Shown here: piece after piece, positions 9,408-18,698 of the stretch | How positions within the stretch are numbered: position 1 is the first letter of the stretch | How the letters are laid out: each line of letters begins with the position of its first letter | Source of the DNA: Tannerella forsythia | Lineage (GTDB): Bacteria; Bacteroidota; Bacteroidia; Bacteroidales; Tannerellaceae | Direction of reading: 5' to 3' | NCBI RefSeq assembly: GCF_001006485.1 | Contig: NZ_JUET01000075.1 | Coordinates: 1 to 61,524, forward strand | DNA: 61,524 bases | Translations under genes and position numbers: made by a program | The notes under the pieces: model-generated | Told to the model about the DNA's origin: nothing | The model's input: the letters and a program-made list of their open reading frames with translations, nothing else | The model's database searches: none

Positions 9408-10619
9408 TCAACGTACCGGTTTACCTTCGAGAATGGCCTGCGTATCCGACGCAATCATATATTCTTCGTCGGTCGGGACGACAAGGACCTTCACCCGGCT
9501 CTCCGGCTTGCTGAGAACGATTTCACGGCCTCGCTCATTCTCGTTCTTCTTCGTATCGAATTCGATGCCGAGAAACTCCATATTTTCGCAAACCTCGGCA
9601 CGTGTAGACCATTGATTCTCACCTACGCCACCGGTGAATACAAGGATGTCGAGCCCGCCCATCGCCGCCGCATACGCGCCGACGTATTTCTTGATACGGT
9701 AATTGTACATCTTGAGGGTCAGGATGGCACGCGGATCACCGTTATACATCGCGCTTTCGATATCGCGCATATCGGACGACATTTCCGAGAATCCGGCTAC
9801 CCCGCTCTTCTTATTTATCAGGGTTGACAGCCCGTCGGCATCAAGCCCTTCCTTATTCATGATAAACGAAAGCGCTCCGGCATCGACGTCACCGCAACGT
9901 GTACCCATCATCAATCCTTCGGTCGGCGTCATTCCCATCGATGTATCGATTGACTTACCGTTCTTAACGGCTGTGATGGATCCACCGTTGCCGATATGTG
10001 CCGTAATGATGCGCTGGGTTTCGTAAGGTACGCCGAGGATCTCGCAGGCACGACGCGAAACGTATCGGTGACTCGTCCCGTGAAAGCCGTAGCGACGCAC
10101 ACCGTATTCCGTGTACATGCGGTACGGGAGGGCGTACATATAGGCATAATCGGGCATCGTCTGATGAAAAGCGGTGTCGAACACAGCCACTTGCGGGGTA
10201 CCCGGGAGGATTTTCTCCATCGCTTCGATACCGAGCAGATTCGCCGGGTTATGGAGCGGAGCAAGAGCGGAACATTCTACCACTTTAGCAAGCAGCTCTT
10301 TGGTGATCAATACACTCGAAGCAAATTCTTCTGCTCCGTGCACGACACGGTGACCCACGGCGTCAATCTCCTTGAAGCTCTGAATGCACCCATAAGTAGC
10401 ATCCGTTAATGTATTCAGGATAAATTCGATCCCTACCTCATGGTCGGGAATGTCTTTTTCGAGTACGACTTTCTCTTCGTTCTTGTCCGAAAACTTCAGG
10501 AACGAACCTTCGAGACCTACTTTTTCGAGTCCTCCCTGCGCCATCACCTCGCCGGAGGTCATGTCGAAGAGCTTATACTTGATCGAACTGCTGCCGCAAT
10601 TCAGCACTAATGTTTTCAT
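9408..10619 (-). CDS. ackA: acetate kinase
   Basis: About 403 residues. It makes ATP and acetate from acetyl phosphate. The family start MKTLVLNCGSSSIKYKLFD fixes the initiation codon at 10617-10619, although the frame stays open 13 codons upstream. Other hallmarks are RYGFHGTSHRYVS, AHIGNGGSITAVKNGKS and VFTGGVGEN. The gene follows pta with an ATGA overlap, forming the standard Pta-AckA overflow pathway from acetyl-CoA to acetate. Confidence 0.97.
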   Translation of the reverse strand: MKTLVLNCGSSSIKYKLFDMTSGEVMAQGGLEKVGLEGSFLKFSDKNEEKVVLEKDIPDHEVGIEFILNTLTDATYGCIQSFKEIDAVGHRVVHGAEEFASSVLITKELLAKVVECSALAPLHNPANLLGIEAMEKILPGTPQVAVFDTAFHQTMPDYAYMYALPYRMYTEYGVRRYGFHGTSHRYVSRRACEILGVPYETQRIITAHIGNGGSITAVKNGKSIDTSMGMTPTEGLMMGTRCGDVDAGALSFIMNKEGLDADGLSTLINKKSGVAGFSEMSSDMRDIESAMYNGDPRAILTLKMYNYRIKKYVGAYAAAMGGLDILVFTGGVGENQWSTRAEVCENMEFLGIEFDTKKNENERGREIVLSKPESRVKVLVVPTDEEYMIASDTQAILEGKPVR

Positions 10620-11635
10620 ACGCCTTTCTCCTTCTTTTGTGCGATGGCCTGATTGCACGAAATCGCCGCCATGTAATACAAATCATCAACCGAGCAGCCG
10701 CGCGACAAGTCGTTGACCGGCGCTGCCATACCCTGTAAAATCGGTCCGACGGCTTGTGCACCGCCCAAACGCTGTACGAGCTTGTACCCAATATTGCCTG
10801 CTTCGAGCGACGGGAACACAAGCACATTGGCTTTTCCGGCTACCGCGCTACCCGGCGCTTTATGTGCACCCACTGCCGGAACGAGCGCCGCATCGGCCTG
10901 CAACTCTCCGTCGATCTTCAGCGTCGGCTCCATCTCCTTGGCCAACCTTGTTGCCTCAACCACTTTATCAACCATCTCGTGCGAGGCACTGCCTTTCGTC
11001 GAGAAGCTTAACATCGCAACGGCCGGTTCTACGCCGGCCATGGCACGCGCCGTCTGTGCCGAAGAAATTGCAATCTGCGCCAGTTCCTGCGCCGTCGGAT
11101 TCGGGATTACCGCACAATCGGCGAAGATCAGCAAACCATCCTTCCCGTATGACGAATCATTGACGAACATCAGATAGGCTCCCGACACGCAGTTGATGCC
11201 GGGGACTGTACGGATGATCTGGAGAGCCGGACGCAGCACATCGCCCGTCGTATTCCGGGCTCCCGCAATTTCACCGTCCGCATCGCCGGCTTTGATCATC
11301 AAACAGCCGAGGTATAGCGGATTTTCGACGCATTGAGCCGCCTTTTCGGGCGTCATCCCTTTAGACCGACGCAATTCGAGCAGTAACGCTGCATATGCTT
11401 CTTTCTTCACATGATTCTTCGGGTCGACGACAGTCGCCTTATCGATATGCTTCAACCCGAAATCACTGGCTAACCGGTGAATCTCTGTCGGCGAGCCGAT
11501 CAGGATAATATCTGCTACTCCGTCGGCAATCAGTCGGTCGGCGGCTTTCAATGTACGTTCTTCCGTTCCTTCCGGAAGCACTATGCGTTGCCTGTTCGCT
11601 CGGGCACGCTCTACGATACTTTGAATTAAATCCAT
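10616..11635 (-). CDS. pta: phosphate acetyltransferase
   Basis: A 339-residue short-form phosphotransacetylase that converts acetyl-CoA and phosphate to acetyl phosphate. Family segments include RIVLPEGTEERTLKAAD near the N-terminus, SYGKDGLLIFADCAVIPNP, and VLVFPSLEAGNIGYKLVQRL with QGMAAPVNDLSRGC near the C-terminus. It lacks the extra N-terminal domains of long enterobacterial Pta. The stop overlaps the ackA start, so the two genes form one operon. Confidence 0.97.
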   Translation of the reverse strand: MDLIQSIVERARANRQRIVLPEGTEERTLKAADRLIADGVADIILIGSPTEIHRLASDFGLKHIDKATVVDPKNHVKKEAYAALLLELRRSKGMTPEKAAQCVENPLYLGCLMIKAGDADGEIAGARNTTGDVLRPALQIIRTVPGINCVSGAYLMFVNDSSYGKDGLLIFADCAVIPNPTAQELAQIAISSAQTARAMAGVEPAVAMLSFSTKGSASHEMVDKVVEATRLAKEMEPTLKIDGELQADAALVPAVGAHKAPGSAVAGKANVLVFPSLEAGNIGYKLVQRLGGAQAVGPILQGMAAPVNDLSRGCSVDDLYYMAAISCNQAIAQKKEKGV

Positions 11636-11682
11636 GGAATAAATACTTTTATATTATTATTACGTAAGTTCTTCTTAACATC

Positions 11683-12456
11683 TTAAACCTCTTTGTCTCC
11701 CGACAAGATTTGTTGCAAATCTTCGGCCGAGAGGTTAATACCGATCTTTCCGTTATGCGCTACCGATATGATTCCCCGCTCTTCGGAAACAATAATCACA
11801 ATGGCATCCGTTTCTTTCGACATCCCGACGCCGGAACGATGGCGAAGCCCCATCTCTTTCGATAGCTTCAAGCTCTGTACGACGGGAAGGATACAACCGG
11901 CCGCCTTGATTTTCCCGTCTCCGATAATCATGGCGCCATCGTGCAGCGGGCTGTTCTTGAAAAAGATGTTTTCGATCAGACGGGTATTGACATCGGCCGT
12001 AAAGATTTCGCCGGTGTGAATATACGCAGATAAATCCATCTCACGCTGGATCACGATCAGCGCTCCCGTTTTTTTGCGTGCCAAATTCATGCAGGCCAAT
12101 ACAACCGGAGCAATATATTTTTGCTGCTCTTCCGTTTGCGTGTCTTTTCGCGAGAATATTTTCGCGAGGAATTTCCACCCGCGGTTCGAACCGAGTGCGA
12201 CCAGAAAGCGACGGATATCATCCTGAAAAAGAATAACTAATACTAAGAAGCCTACACTGATAAACTTATCAAGAATAGCTCCCATCAGTCGCATCTCCAA
12301 CACCTGAGAGACCAAGATCCAGACGATTACGACGGATACAATCCCGCTAAAGACCGTGAGTGTCCCCGAGCTTTTCATCAACTTGTAAATCTGGTATGTA
12401 AAAAACGCTACCAGTAAAACATCCAATGCATCTTTAATTCCGAAAGAGACCCACAT
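11683..12456 (-). CDS. cdaA: diadenylate cyclase CdaA
   Basis: A 257-residue membrane protein that makes cyclic di-AMP from two ATP. Three hydrophobic segments fill roughly residues 5-80, followed by the DAC domain with the key motifs NSPLHDGAMII and LRHRSGVGMSKETD. It ends 47 bases from pta and starts 9 bases after folP, the arrangement expected for a folP-cdaA operon. No regulator of the CdaR type is beside it. Confidence 0.93.
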   Translation of the reverse strand: MWVSFGIKDALDVLLVAFFTYQIYKLMKSSGTLTVFSGIVSVVIVWILVSQVLEMRLMGAILDKFISVGFLVLVILFQDDIRRFLVALGSNRGWKFLAKIFSRKDTQTEEQQKYIAPVVLACMNLARKKTGALIVIQREMDLSAYIHTGEIFTADVNTRLIENIFFKNSPLHDGAMIIGDGKIKAAGCILPVVQSLKLSKEMGLRHRSGVGMSKETDAIVIIVSEERGIISVAHNGKIGINLSAEDLQQILSGDKEV

Positions 12457-12465
12457 AACGCTTGA

Positions 12466-13308
12466 TTAAGATTGCATGAGCCGTTTTACGATTTCTATGG
12501 TTTCGGTAGCGGCCTTTACATCGTGCACACGCAGGATGTCGGCGCCGTTCAGGAGGGCATACGTATTCAACACGGTCGTGCCATTCAAGCTGTCCTCGGG
12601 AGTTGCATTCAATAATTTATATATCATGCTTTTTCGAGATATCCCGACTAACAGGGGCGTTTCAAAATGGATCGAGAATTCGGATAGCGATCGCATCAGT
12701 TCATAGTTTTGTTCAAGGGTTTTGGCAAATCCGAAGCCGGGATCGAGAATCACATCATTCACCCCCAATTGTCGGAGCGCCCTGACTTTTTGAGCAAAAT
12801 AGAGCATGATGTCTTCCATCAGATCGTCATAGTCTGTATGCTGTTGCATAGTCTGAGGCGTTCCGCGCATATGCATCAAGATATATGGCACCTGAAGTAA
12901 CGCAATTGTTTCAAACATCCGTGCATCAAGCATACCGCCCGAGATATCATTGATCATGGCTGTCCCGTATTCTTCGACGGCACGTCGCGCAATCGCCGAG
13001 CGAAACGTATCGACCGAAACGGGAACCTCGGGAAAGTCTCTCTGCATCCGCTTCAGAGCAGGCTTAATCCGTTGCCATTCCTCCTCCTCCGTAACCTCTG
13101 CCGCATCGGGGCGTGACGAATATCCTCCAATATCGACGATTGCTCCACCTTCAGCCAATATCGTCTCGATGCGCTGTGCTACGGCTGCCTCGTCTGCCTG
13201 ACGGCTCCCTGCATAAAACGAATCGGGCGTGACGTTCAGAATCCCCATGACAACCGGCGACTTCAACGATAACAGCCGTCCGTTCAAATTGATTGATTTC
13301 TCCTTCAT
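12466..13308 (-). CDS. folP: dihydropteroate synthase
   Basis: The target of sulfonamides in folate synthesis; it joins the pterin pyrophosphate to p-aminobenzoate. Seen motifs: GILNVTPDSFYAGS, DIGGYSSRPDA, INDISGG, VDVILDPGFGFAKTLEQN-type segment and LVGISRKSMI. The frame is open to a GTG at 13338, but ATG at 13306-13308 has a purine-rich AAGGAAG just upstream, and the GTG coincides with the likely -7 promoter box, so the ATG start (about 280 residues) is preferred. It is transcribed away from murF. Confidence 0.94.
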   Translation of the reverse strand: MKEKSINLNGRLLSLKSPVVMGILNVTPDSFYAGSRQADEAAVAQRIETILAEGGAIVDIGGYSSRPDAAEVTEEEEWQRIKPALKRMQRDFPEVPVSVDTFRSAIARRAVEEYGTAMINDISGGMLDARMFETIALLQVPYILMHMRGTPQTMQQHTDYDDLMEDIMLYFAQKVRALRQLGVNDVILDPGFGFAKTLEQNYELMRSLSEFSIHFETPLLVGISRKSMIYKLLNATPEDSLNGTTVLNTYALLNGADILRVHDVKAATETIEIVKRLMQS

Positions 13309-13337
13309 CCAGGCTTCCTTTTTCAAAAGTTTCCCCA

Positions 13338-13365
13338 CAAAAGTACGGAAATAATATTACTTTTG
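13338..13365. promoter_or_regulatory. divergent promoters for folP and murF
   Basis: TACTTTTG reads leftward at 13345-13338 and another TACTTTTG reads rightward at 13358-13365; both match TAnnTTTG. The two -7 boxes lie 12 bases apart, so the two operons share very compact control DNA and their RNA polymerases may compete. Confidence 0.65.
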
Positions 13366-13385
13366 CGTGATAATTGAACAGGAAG

Positions 13386-14681
13386 ATGAATTTAGATGAT
13401 TTATACGCTCTTTTCCGAAAACACCCTTGCATTACGACCGATAGCCGGAATTGTCCTCCGGACTCCCTCTTCTTTGCGTTGAAGGGTGATACCTTCGACG
13501 GGAACCGTTTTGCAGCACAGGCTTTGGAGTCGGGATGCACTTATGCCATTGTCGATAATCCGGCCGAGCAGAAGAGCGACCGAATGATTTTAACGGACAG
13601 CGTACTCGGTACCCTGCAACACCTTGCAACGCTTCATCGCCGAAAGCTCGGGACTCCCATTATCGGTATTACGGGAACAAACGGCAAAACAACGACAAAA
13701 GAATTACTCGCCACGGTACTTTCGGAAAAATACAAGACGCTTCATACGCTCGGGAATTACAACAATCCTATCGGTGTGCCGCTGACCTTGCTTCGCCTTA
13801 CGGACGAACATGATGTGGCCGTGATTGAGATGGGCGCCAATCACCCGGGCGAAATACGTGCGTTGACACAGCTTGTGCAGCCAGATTACGGCTTGATTAC
13901 GAACGTCGGGCAAGCACACCTCGAAGGTTTCGGCTCGTTCGAAAATGTCGTGCGAACAAAAGGCGAACTGTACGACTTCATGCGTGCGGGACGCAAAAAG
14001 ATATTTATTCATCAGGAGAACGAATGGTTGCAGGGAATAGCGCACGGACTGGAGAAAATCGCTTACGGTCGCGAAATGCACGATGACACATTCGTAGCGG
14101 GACGAGTGATCGCGAGTCATCCGTTCCTCTCGTTTCAATGGTGGCAAAAGGACGGATATCTACATACCGTCAACACGCAGCTGGTGGGTGATTATAACTT
14201 GTGGAACGCATTAGCGGCTATCGCTGCCGGACGTACGTTCGATGTGCCTGCGGAGAAAATCAATCGGGCGATTGCCGGATATATGCCGACAAACAACCGA
14301 TCGCAGTGGAAGAAGACAGCGCACAATACCCTGATTATCGATGCGTATAACGCCAATCCGAGCAGCATGCGTGTGGCGCTTGAAAACTTTGTCGCATGGG
14401 ATGTTGCCCCCAAAGCCGTTATCCTCGGCGATATGCGTGAACTGGGCAAAGAAAGTCAGGCATTGCATGCCGATGTGATCGAACAGCTGAAAACCTGTCA
14501 CTTCGACAAAGTGTTTCTTTGTGGCGAACAGTTTATGACCGCCGGTGGGAAGACGTATGACGGTTTTCCATCGGTCGAAGCGTTGGAGGCTTACCTTACA
14601 ACTAATCCATTACACGGTTATCATATTCTGATTAAAGGCTCTCACGGGATGCATCTCGAAAAAATCGTCGAGAGATTGTAG
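13386..14681 (+). CDS. murF: UDP-N-acetylmuramoyl-tripeptide--D-alanyl-D-alanine ligase
   Basis: About 431 residues. It adds D-Ala-D-Ala to the peptidoglycan precursor in the cytoplasm. The ATP-binding motif GITGTNGKTTTKE, the conserved EMGANHPGEI and NVGQAHLEGFGS segments and the C-terminal DAYNANPSSM are all clear Mur-ligase marks. The frame is open upstream to TTG, but ATG at 13386 follows an AACAGGAAG ribosome-binding region and is chosen. It is a single gene, not part of a dcw cluster here. Confidence 0.96.
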   Translation: MNLDDLYALFRKHPCITTDSRNCPPDSLFFALKGDTFDGNRFAAQALESGCTYAIVDNPAEQKSDRMILTDSVLGTLQHLATLHRRKLGTPIIGITGTNGKTTTKELLATVLSEKYKTLHTLGNYNNPIGVPLTLLRLTDEHDVAVIEMGANHPGEIRALTQLVQPDYGLITNVGQAHLEGFGSFENVVRTKGELYDFMRAGRKKIFIHQENEWLQGIAHGLEKIAYGREMHDDTFVAGRVIASHPFLSFQWWQKDGYLHTVNTQLVGDYNLWNALAAIAAGRTFDVPAEKINRAIAGYMPTNNRSQWKKTAHNTLIIDAYNANPSSMRVALENFVAWDVAPKAVILGDMRELGKESQALHADVIEQLKTCHFDKVFLCGEQFMTAGGKTYDGFPSVEALEAYLTTNPLHGYHILIKGSHGMHLEKIVERL

Positions 14682-14766
14682 GCGAACGCATTCATGCATA
14701 ATCTGGTTTAGGTTATGAAAAAGTTGAATGCAAACTTTTTTATATGGTCGGATGCTCGAAATCACC

Positions 14767-14774
14767 TATCTTTG
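14767..14774 (+). promoter_or_regulatory. -7 promoter box for the PAP2 gene
   Basis: TATCTTTG, 45 bases before the start codon at 14819, matches the Bacteroidetes consensus. Confidence 0.65.
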
Positions 14775-14818
14775 CGGCGCCTATTTTAATAAGAGCAACT
14801 CTATAATGGACTTCTATA

Positions 14819-16261
14819 ATGAACGAAGTACGAACATTTCATCGTATCATAATCCGGTTGATTAAATGCAGTATTACTTTGATCCTATGCTGCTTCTGTG
14901 CGTCCGAAACGTTTGCTCAACAGACGTTTCGTCCTGTAGCGCTTGAGGCCGTTCCTGCCTCACCCCGATCTCTGGCTGACGATACCCTGTCCTTCATGAT
15001 ATGGAAAGGACGAAAAACATTCTTCGACCGTCAGGCGGTCAGGATTGGATTGGCTCCGACGATATTTTTCACAGCCTCGGCACTCACGTGGGGAGAGCGG
15101 GAAAGCATTCGGAGAAAACGGAATCGTTACATCCCGGGCTTTAAGAATGTCTTCGATGATTATATGCAATACGCTCCGGCAGCGGCTGTTTACGGCATGA
15201 AACTTGCAAAAGTACGAGGGCGCAATAGCATGTCGCGCACCCTCCTTTCTCATGGGGCAAGTCTGGTTATTATGGGAGCACTTGTCAATTCCGTCAAGTA
15301 TACGGCCCAAGTGGAACGGCCTGACGGATCGACACGAAATTCATTCCCTTCGGGACATACCGCTATGGCTTTTACAAATGCCACCTTCATGCACAAAGAA
15401 TACGGGATCGTCAATCCGCTGTACAGCATTGCGGGATATTCGGGGGCGACTTTTACGGCTCTGGGACGCAGCCTGAATAACAGACATTGGATGCCCGATA
15501 TACTGGCCGGTGCGGGAATCGGGATATTGTCGACTCAACTCGGCTATTTTTTTATCGATAAACTATACGGGAACGAAGGTGATTATATCGGGCTGCTGTC
15601 TCATGTCAAAGGAAACGGTCACCCTTCGTACCTCTCGGTCAAGTTAGGCAACGCCACAGCAATGCGCAACCTGATGGGATTGCTGGAGAACGGTGCGCGA
15701 ACAAAGCCGGGATTCGAAAGCGGATTTGAAGGAGCCTGGTTCATCGGCAAGCATTGGGGGATAGGAGGCGAATTTGCTTTTATGAGCTTTCCGGTCAGTC
15801 CATCGGATTTGCTGGACGAAGATTCTCCCGATCTGGGCAAGGTAAAGCTAAAAACCGAATCCATTGGCACGCTAAACCTTGGCATAGGTCCTCATTATGC
15901 ACTCGAACTGGGGCGTCGATGGCTGTTTATGACTAAGGCTGAGACCGGATTGGCTTTCGGAGCAAAAGGAAAAATCCTTTATGAACTGGAAAAAGAGTAT
16001 CCCGGAATAGAGAGAGAAGCAGAGATACTTTCCTATAAACCTCATACGGCCTGGAGAGGATGTGCCGGCTCATCAATCACCTATAAATTTCATGATGAGT
16101 TGGGGCTTTCGTTTTATGCTAATTATAATTACTCGAGGCCGACAATCCGTTTCAACCTCAGTGAAAGTTTGAGGGAAACGGAAGATGAGGTGCTCCGGGT
16201 TGAAGCCGAGCAGACGTTTGATTATTTAGGTATCGGCCTGCGACTCACTGCCTTTTTCTGA
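14819..16261 (+). CDS. PAP2-superfamily phosphatase with a C-terminal beta-barrel-like domain
   Basis: A 480-residue protein. An N-terminal signal or anchor segment is followed by a PAP2 phosphatase core with the three family motifs: KYTAQVERPDGS, SFPSGHTAMAF and LNNRHWMPDILAGAG. The second half, from about residue 260, alternates polar and aromatic residues (FHDELGLSFYANYNYSR, LGIGLRLTAFF) and ends in Phe, which resembles an outer-membrane beta barrel. PAP2 enzymes act on lipid phosphates or undecaprenyl pyrophosphate; the combination suggests a lipid A or lipid phosphatase at the envelope, but the substrate is not shown by the sequence. Confidence 0.82.
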   Translation: MNEVRTFHRIIIRLIKCSITLILCCFCASETFAQQTFRPVALEAVPASPRSLADDTLSFMIWKGRKTFFDRQAVRIGLAPTIFFTASALTWGERESIRRKRNRYIPGFKNVFDDYMQYAPAAAVYGMKLAKVRGRNSMSRTLLSHGASLVIMGALVNSVKYTAQVERPDGSTRNSFPSGHTAMAFTNATFMHKEYGIVNPLYSIAGYSGATFTALGRSLNNRHWMPDILAGAGIGILSTQLGYFFIDKLYGNEGDYIGLLSHVKGNGHPSYLSVKLGNATAMRNLMGLLENGARTKPGFESGFEGAWFIGKHWGIGGEFAFMSFPVSPSDLLDEDSPDLGKVKLKTESIGTLNLGIGPHYALELGRRWLFMTKAETGLAFGAKGKILYELEKEYPGIEREAEILSYKPHTAWRGCAGSSITYKFHDELGLSFYANYNYSRPTIRFNLSESLRETEDEVLRVEAEQTFDYLGIGLRLTAFF

Positions 16262-16317
16262 AAACAAGAAACAGCGTCATTTTTTTGTGTGGAGGAATCA
16301 TTATTCCTGTTTTTTCG

Positions 16318-16325
16318 TATCTTTG
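16318..16325 (+). promoter_or_regulatory. -7 promoter box for tRNA-Leu
   Basis: TATCTTTG ends 12 bases before the first base of the tRNA, so transcription would begin almost at the mature 5' end. Confidence 0.7.
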
Positions 16326-16337
16326 TCGCAGAATAAC

Positions 16338-16419
16338 GCGGCTGTGGTGTAATTGGTAGCCACGTCAGACTTAGGATCTGATGCTTCACGGCGTGGGGGT
16401 TCGAGTCCCTTCAGCCGCA
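16338..16419 (+). tRNA. tRNA-Leu (anticodon TAG)
   Basis: GCGGCTG (16338-16344) pairs with CAGCCGC (16412-16418). The anticodon arm holds loop CTTAGGA giving anticodon TAG, which reads CUA-type leucine codons. A long variable arm marks it as a class II tRNA, and the T arm GGGGGTTCGAGTCCC is standard. The discriminator base is A; CCA is not encoded. Confidence 0.95.
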
Positions 16420-16421
16420 CC

Positions 16422-16456
16422 GAGGGGGGCAAAACGCAGTGTTTGGACGTACCCTC
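16422..16456. terminator. hairpin related to the one at 9352, downstream of tRNA-Leu
   Basis: GAGGG...AAACGCAGTGTTT...CCCTC has the same layout and core word (AAACGCAG) as the susD/ackA hairpin, with more mismatches in the outer stem. It lies between convergent tRNA-Leu and the U32 gene. Confidence 0.55.
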
Positions 16457-16485
16457 TTCAGGGGTGTAAGTAAGAAGGAGGCAGG

Positions 16486-17748
16486 TTATTTTTTTCGTTC
16501 CGCCTGTACCATCTTATACATTCTGTCCGAGGCGCGAATACGCTCGGCGGTCTTGATCGAGAAGCGTTCGCCTTTGCCGGTCGACGGAACGGGTTTCAGG
16601 TCTACGCGTATCTCTTCAACCGTCTGAAACAACGCACCCGTCGTAGGGCCGGTGATCAGAACCTCATCGCCCACACGCAGCTCTCCGCTCTCCATCTCGA
16701 ACTCGGCCACGCCAAGCCCCGTAAAATACTTGATACCTCGTGCGACGTACTCTTTGCGTTTCGTAGCGCTCGATCCGTAATGACTGCTCCATTCACCGAG
16801 CCGCTGCCCAAGGTAATACCCGTCCCAAAAGCCACGGTTGAAGACCGACTTCAGCCGTTCGTCCCATGCGGCAATCTTCTCGTCGGTGAACGACTCTTCA
16901 CAATATGCCTGCACGGCTTCCTTGTAGCACGATGTGACGATATGCACGTATTCCGGTCCGCGCGCTCGCCCTTCGAGCTTGAACACCCGCACGCCCGCAT
17001 CCATCATCTTATTCATAAAATGAATCGTTTTTAAATCTTTGGGCGACATGATGTATTGATTTTCGACATCGAGTTCGATATTTGTTTCCCGATCTTTCAC
17101 CGTGTACCCGCGTCGGCAGATTTGCATGCAGGCGCCACGATTGGCCGAAGCGTTCATCTCGTGAAGGCTCAGGTAGCATTTGCCCGAAACGGCCATGCAG
17201 AGCGCACCGTGGCAAAACATCTCGATGCGGATCGGCTCACCTTTCGGACCGTAAATTCCCTGTGTGCCGATGGCGTCGTAGATGGTGCGTACCTGTTCGA
17301 GGTTCAACTCGCGTGCAAGCACGACGACATCGGCAAAACGAGCGTAGAATTTCAGCGCCTCCGTATTCGAGATGTTCAATTGGGTCGAGAGGTGTACTTC
17401 CTGCCCGATGCTGTTGGCATAGGCCATCGCCGCTACATCGGCCGCTATGATCGCGGAAACGCCGGCTTCCTTCGCCGCGTCGATGATGGTGCGCATGAGC
17501 GGCAGGTCTTCGTCGTAAATCACGGTATTCACCGTCAGGTAGCTTTTTACGCCGTGTTCATCGCAGATCGAAGCGATCTTGCGCAAGTCGTCTGTGGTGA
17601 AGTTATTCGACGAGCGGGCACGCATGTTCAGCCCCTCGATGCCGAAATATACCGAATCGGCTCCGCCCTGAATGGCTGCCATCAGTGATTCGTACGAGCC
17701 GGCAGGAGCCATGATCTCAAAATCGGATATGTTACATTTCATAAGCAT
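16486..17748 (-). CDS. U32-family protein (TrhP/RlhA-like tRNA or rRNA hydroxylation factor)
   Basis: A 420-residue member of the family long labelled peptidase U32. The N-terminus IMAPAGSYESLMAAIQGGADSVYFG and the Cys-rich signature FCHGALCMAVSGKCYLS...NRGACMQICRRGY are diagnostic, with the further conserved segment MDAGVRVFKLEGRARGPEYV. Relatives use prephenate and an iron-sulfur cluster to hydroxylate tRNA uridine-34 or rRNA; which target this one has is not decided by sequence alone. Two ATGs (17748 and 17742) could start it. The mscS-like gene lies just downstream. Confidence 0.88.
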   Translation of the reverse strand: MLMKCNISDFEIMAPAGSYESLMAAIQGGADSVYFGIEGLNMRARSSNNFTTDDLRKIASICDEHGVKSYLTVNTVIYDEDLPLMRTIIDAAKEAGVSAIIAADVAAMAYANSIGQEVHLSTQLNISNTEALKFYARFADVVVLARELNLEQVRTIYDAIGTQGIYGPKGEPIRIEMFCHGALCMAVSGKCYLSLHEMNASANRGACMQICRRGYTVKDRETNIELDVENQYIMSPKDLKTIHFMNKMMDAGVRVFKLEGRARGPEYVHIVTSCYKEAVQAYCEESFTDEKIAAWDERLKSVFNRGFWDGYYLGQRLGEWSSHYGSSATKRKEYVARGIKYFTGLGVAEFEMESGELRVGDEVLITGPTTGALFQTVEEIRVDLKPVPSTGKGERFSIKTAERIRASDRMYKMVQAERKK

Positions 17749-17753
17749 ACAAG

Positions 17754-18686
17754 TTAGTTTATAGGGATATCGAGATGATCGGCCGGAATGTCCGGGGGTA
17801 TATTATAAGAGACGAACCGCTGTGTGGGGTAAGCCCACCGGATGTCGTCGTGTGCTTCGAGGGCCGTCAGGATATCTTCCCAGATGGCCGATTCGATGCT
17901 TCGTATCTTTCGCGGTTCACAGAGATAGCGCCCCGTCAGACGGATACCGTTTTCGACAAGCGTGAGGTACACAATCGGCGTGAGGTATTGATAGTGCACA
18001 TAATACATTTTGCTTGCCTCACAAAGCCCTTCTTCGGCCGATTGAACCACATCTGCTCCGTATTGGTTGAGAATTTGCAGAAGAATCTCTTTCGTTTTCG
18101 TCCAGTTGCTATCGAACGTGATACGTACCTGTACCTCGTTCCAGATGTATTTGAAGCCCTGATCGTAGTTGGCTTGCGGCATCGTGAATACCCGTCGGTT
18201 GGGAATATGGATGATGCGTCCCGTACTTTGTTCGGCATCAATACGGTTACCCACTTCGAGAATCGTGAATTGAAAGAGCCGTATGTCGATGATATCTCCC
18301 TTATCTTCGCCGATCTGTACACGGTCACCTACCGTAAAAGGTTTTCGCACCATGATAAAGAGCCATCCGGCCATATTCTCCAACAGGTCTTTGAGTGCAA
18401 TGGCGATCCCTGCGGAGAGTAATCCTAAAAATGTTCCTACGTGATGAAAAACATTAGCCCAGACCATACCGGTCAGGAGAATCACGGTCGTTGGAGCTGC
18501 GAACGACATGATCCGTTTCCACAGATAACGGCTCTTGTGATTGTTCGTGCTCTTCCATACGAATCTCAGGATGGTGATCCGTATGAGCCATACCAATAAG
18601 ATAATGACTACAGAAACAATGATCTTCTTCTGTGTATCGGAGTCCATACCCTGCGCAAAAGAGAAATCCGGAAAGAGTGCCTGCAT
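17754..18686 (-). CDS. MscS-family mechanosensitive ion channel
   Basis: About 310 residues. Three hydrophobic spans (residues about 15-115) lead into the MscS pore-lining helix region with Gly/Ala spacing (GLLSAGIAIALKDLLENMAGW) and the beta domain (PFTVGDRVQIGEDKGDIIDIRL). Such channels release solutes on osmotic downshock. The frame begins with TTG at 18698, but ATG at 18684-18686 is more likely. It ends 5 bases before the U32 gene start; both are leftward and probably share a transcript. Confidence 0.9.
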   Translation of the reverse strand: MQALFPDFSFAQGMDSDTQKKIIVSVVIILLVWLIRITILRFVWKSTNNHKSRYLWKRIMSFAAPTTVILLTGMVWANVFHHVGTFLGLLSAGIAIALKDLLENMAGWLFIMVRKPFTVGDRVQIGEDKGDIIDIRLFQFTILEVGNRIDAEQSTGRIIHIPNRRVFTMPQANYDQGFKYIWNEVQVRITFDSNWTKTKEILLQILNQYGADVVQSAEEGLCEASKMYYVHYQYLTPIVYLTLVENGIRLTGRYLCEPRKIRSIESAIWEDILTALEAHDDIRWAYPTQRFVSYNIPPDIPADHLDIPIN

Positions 18687-18698
18687 ACGTAAACCCAA

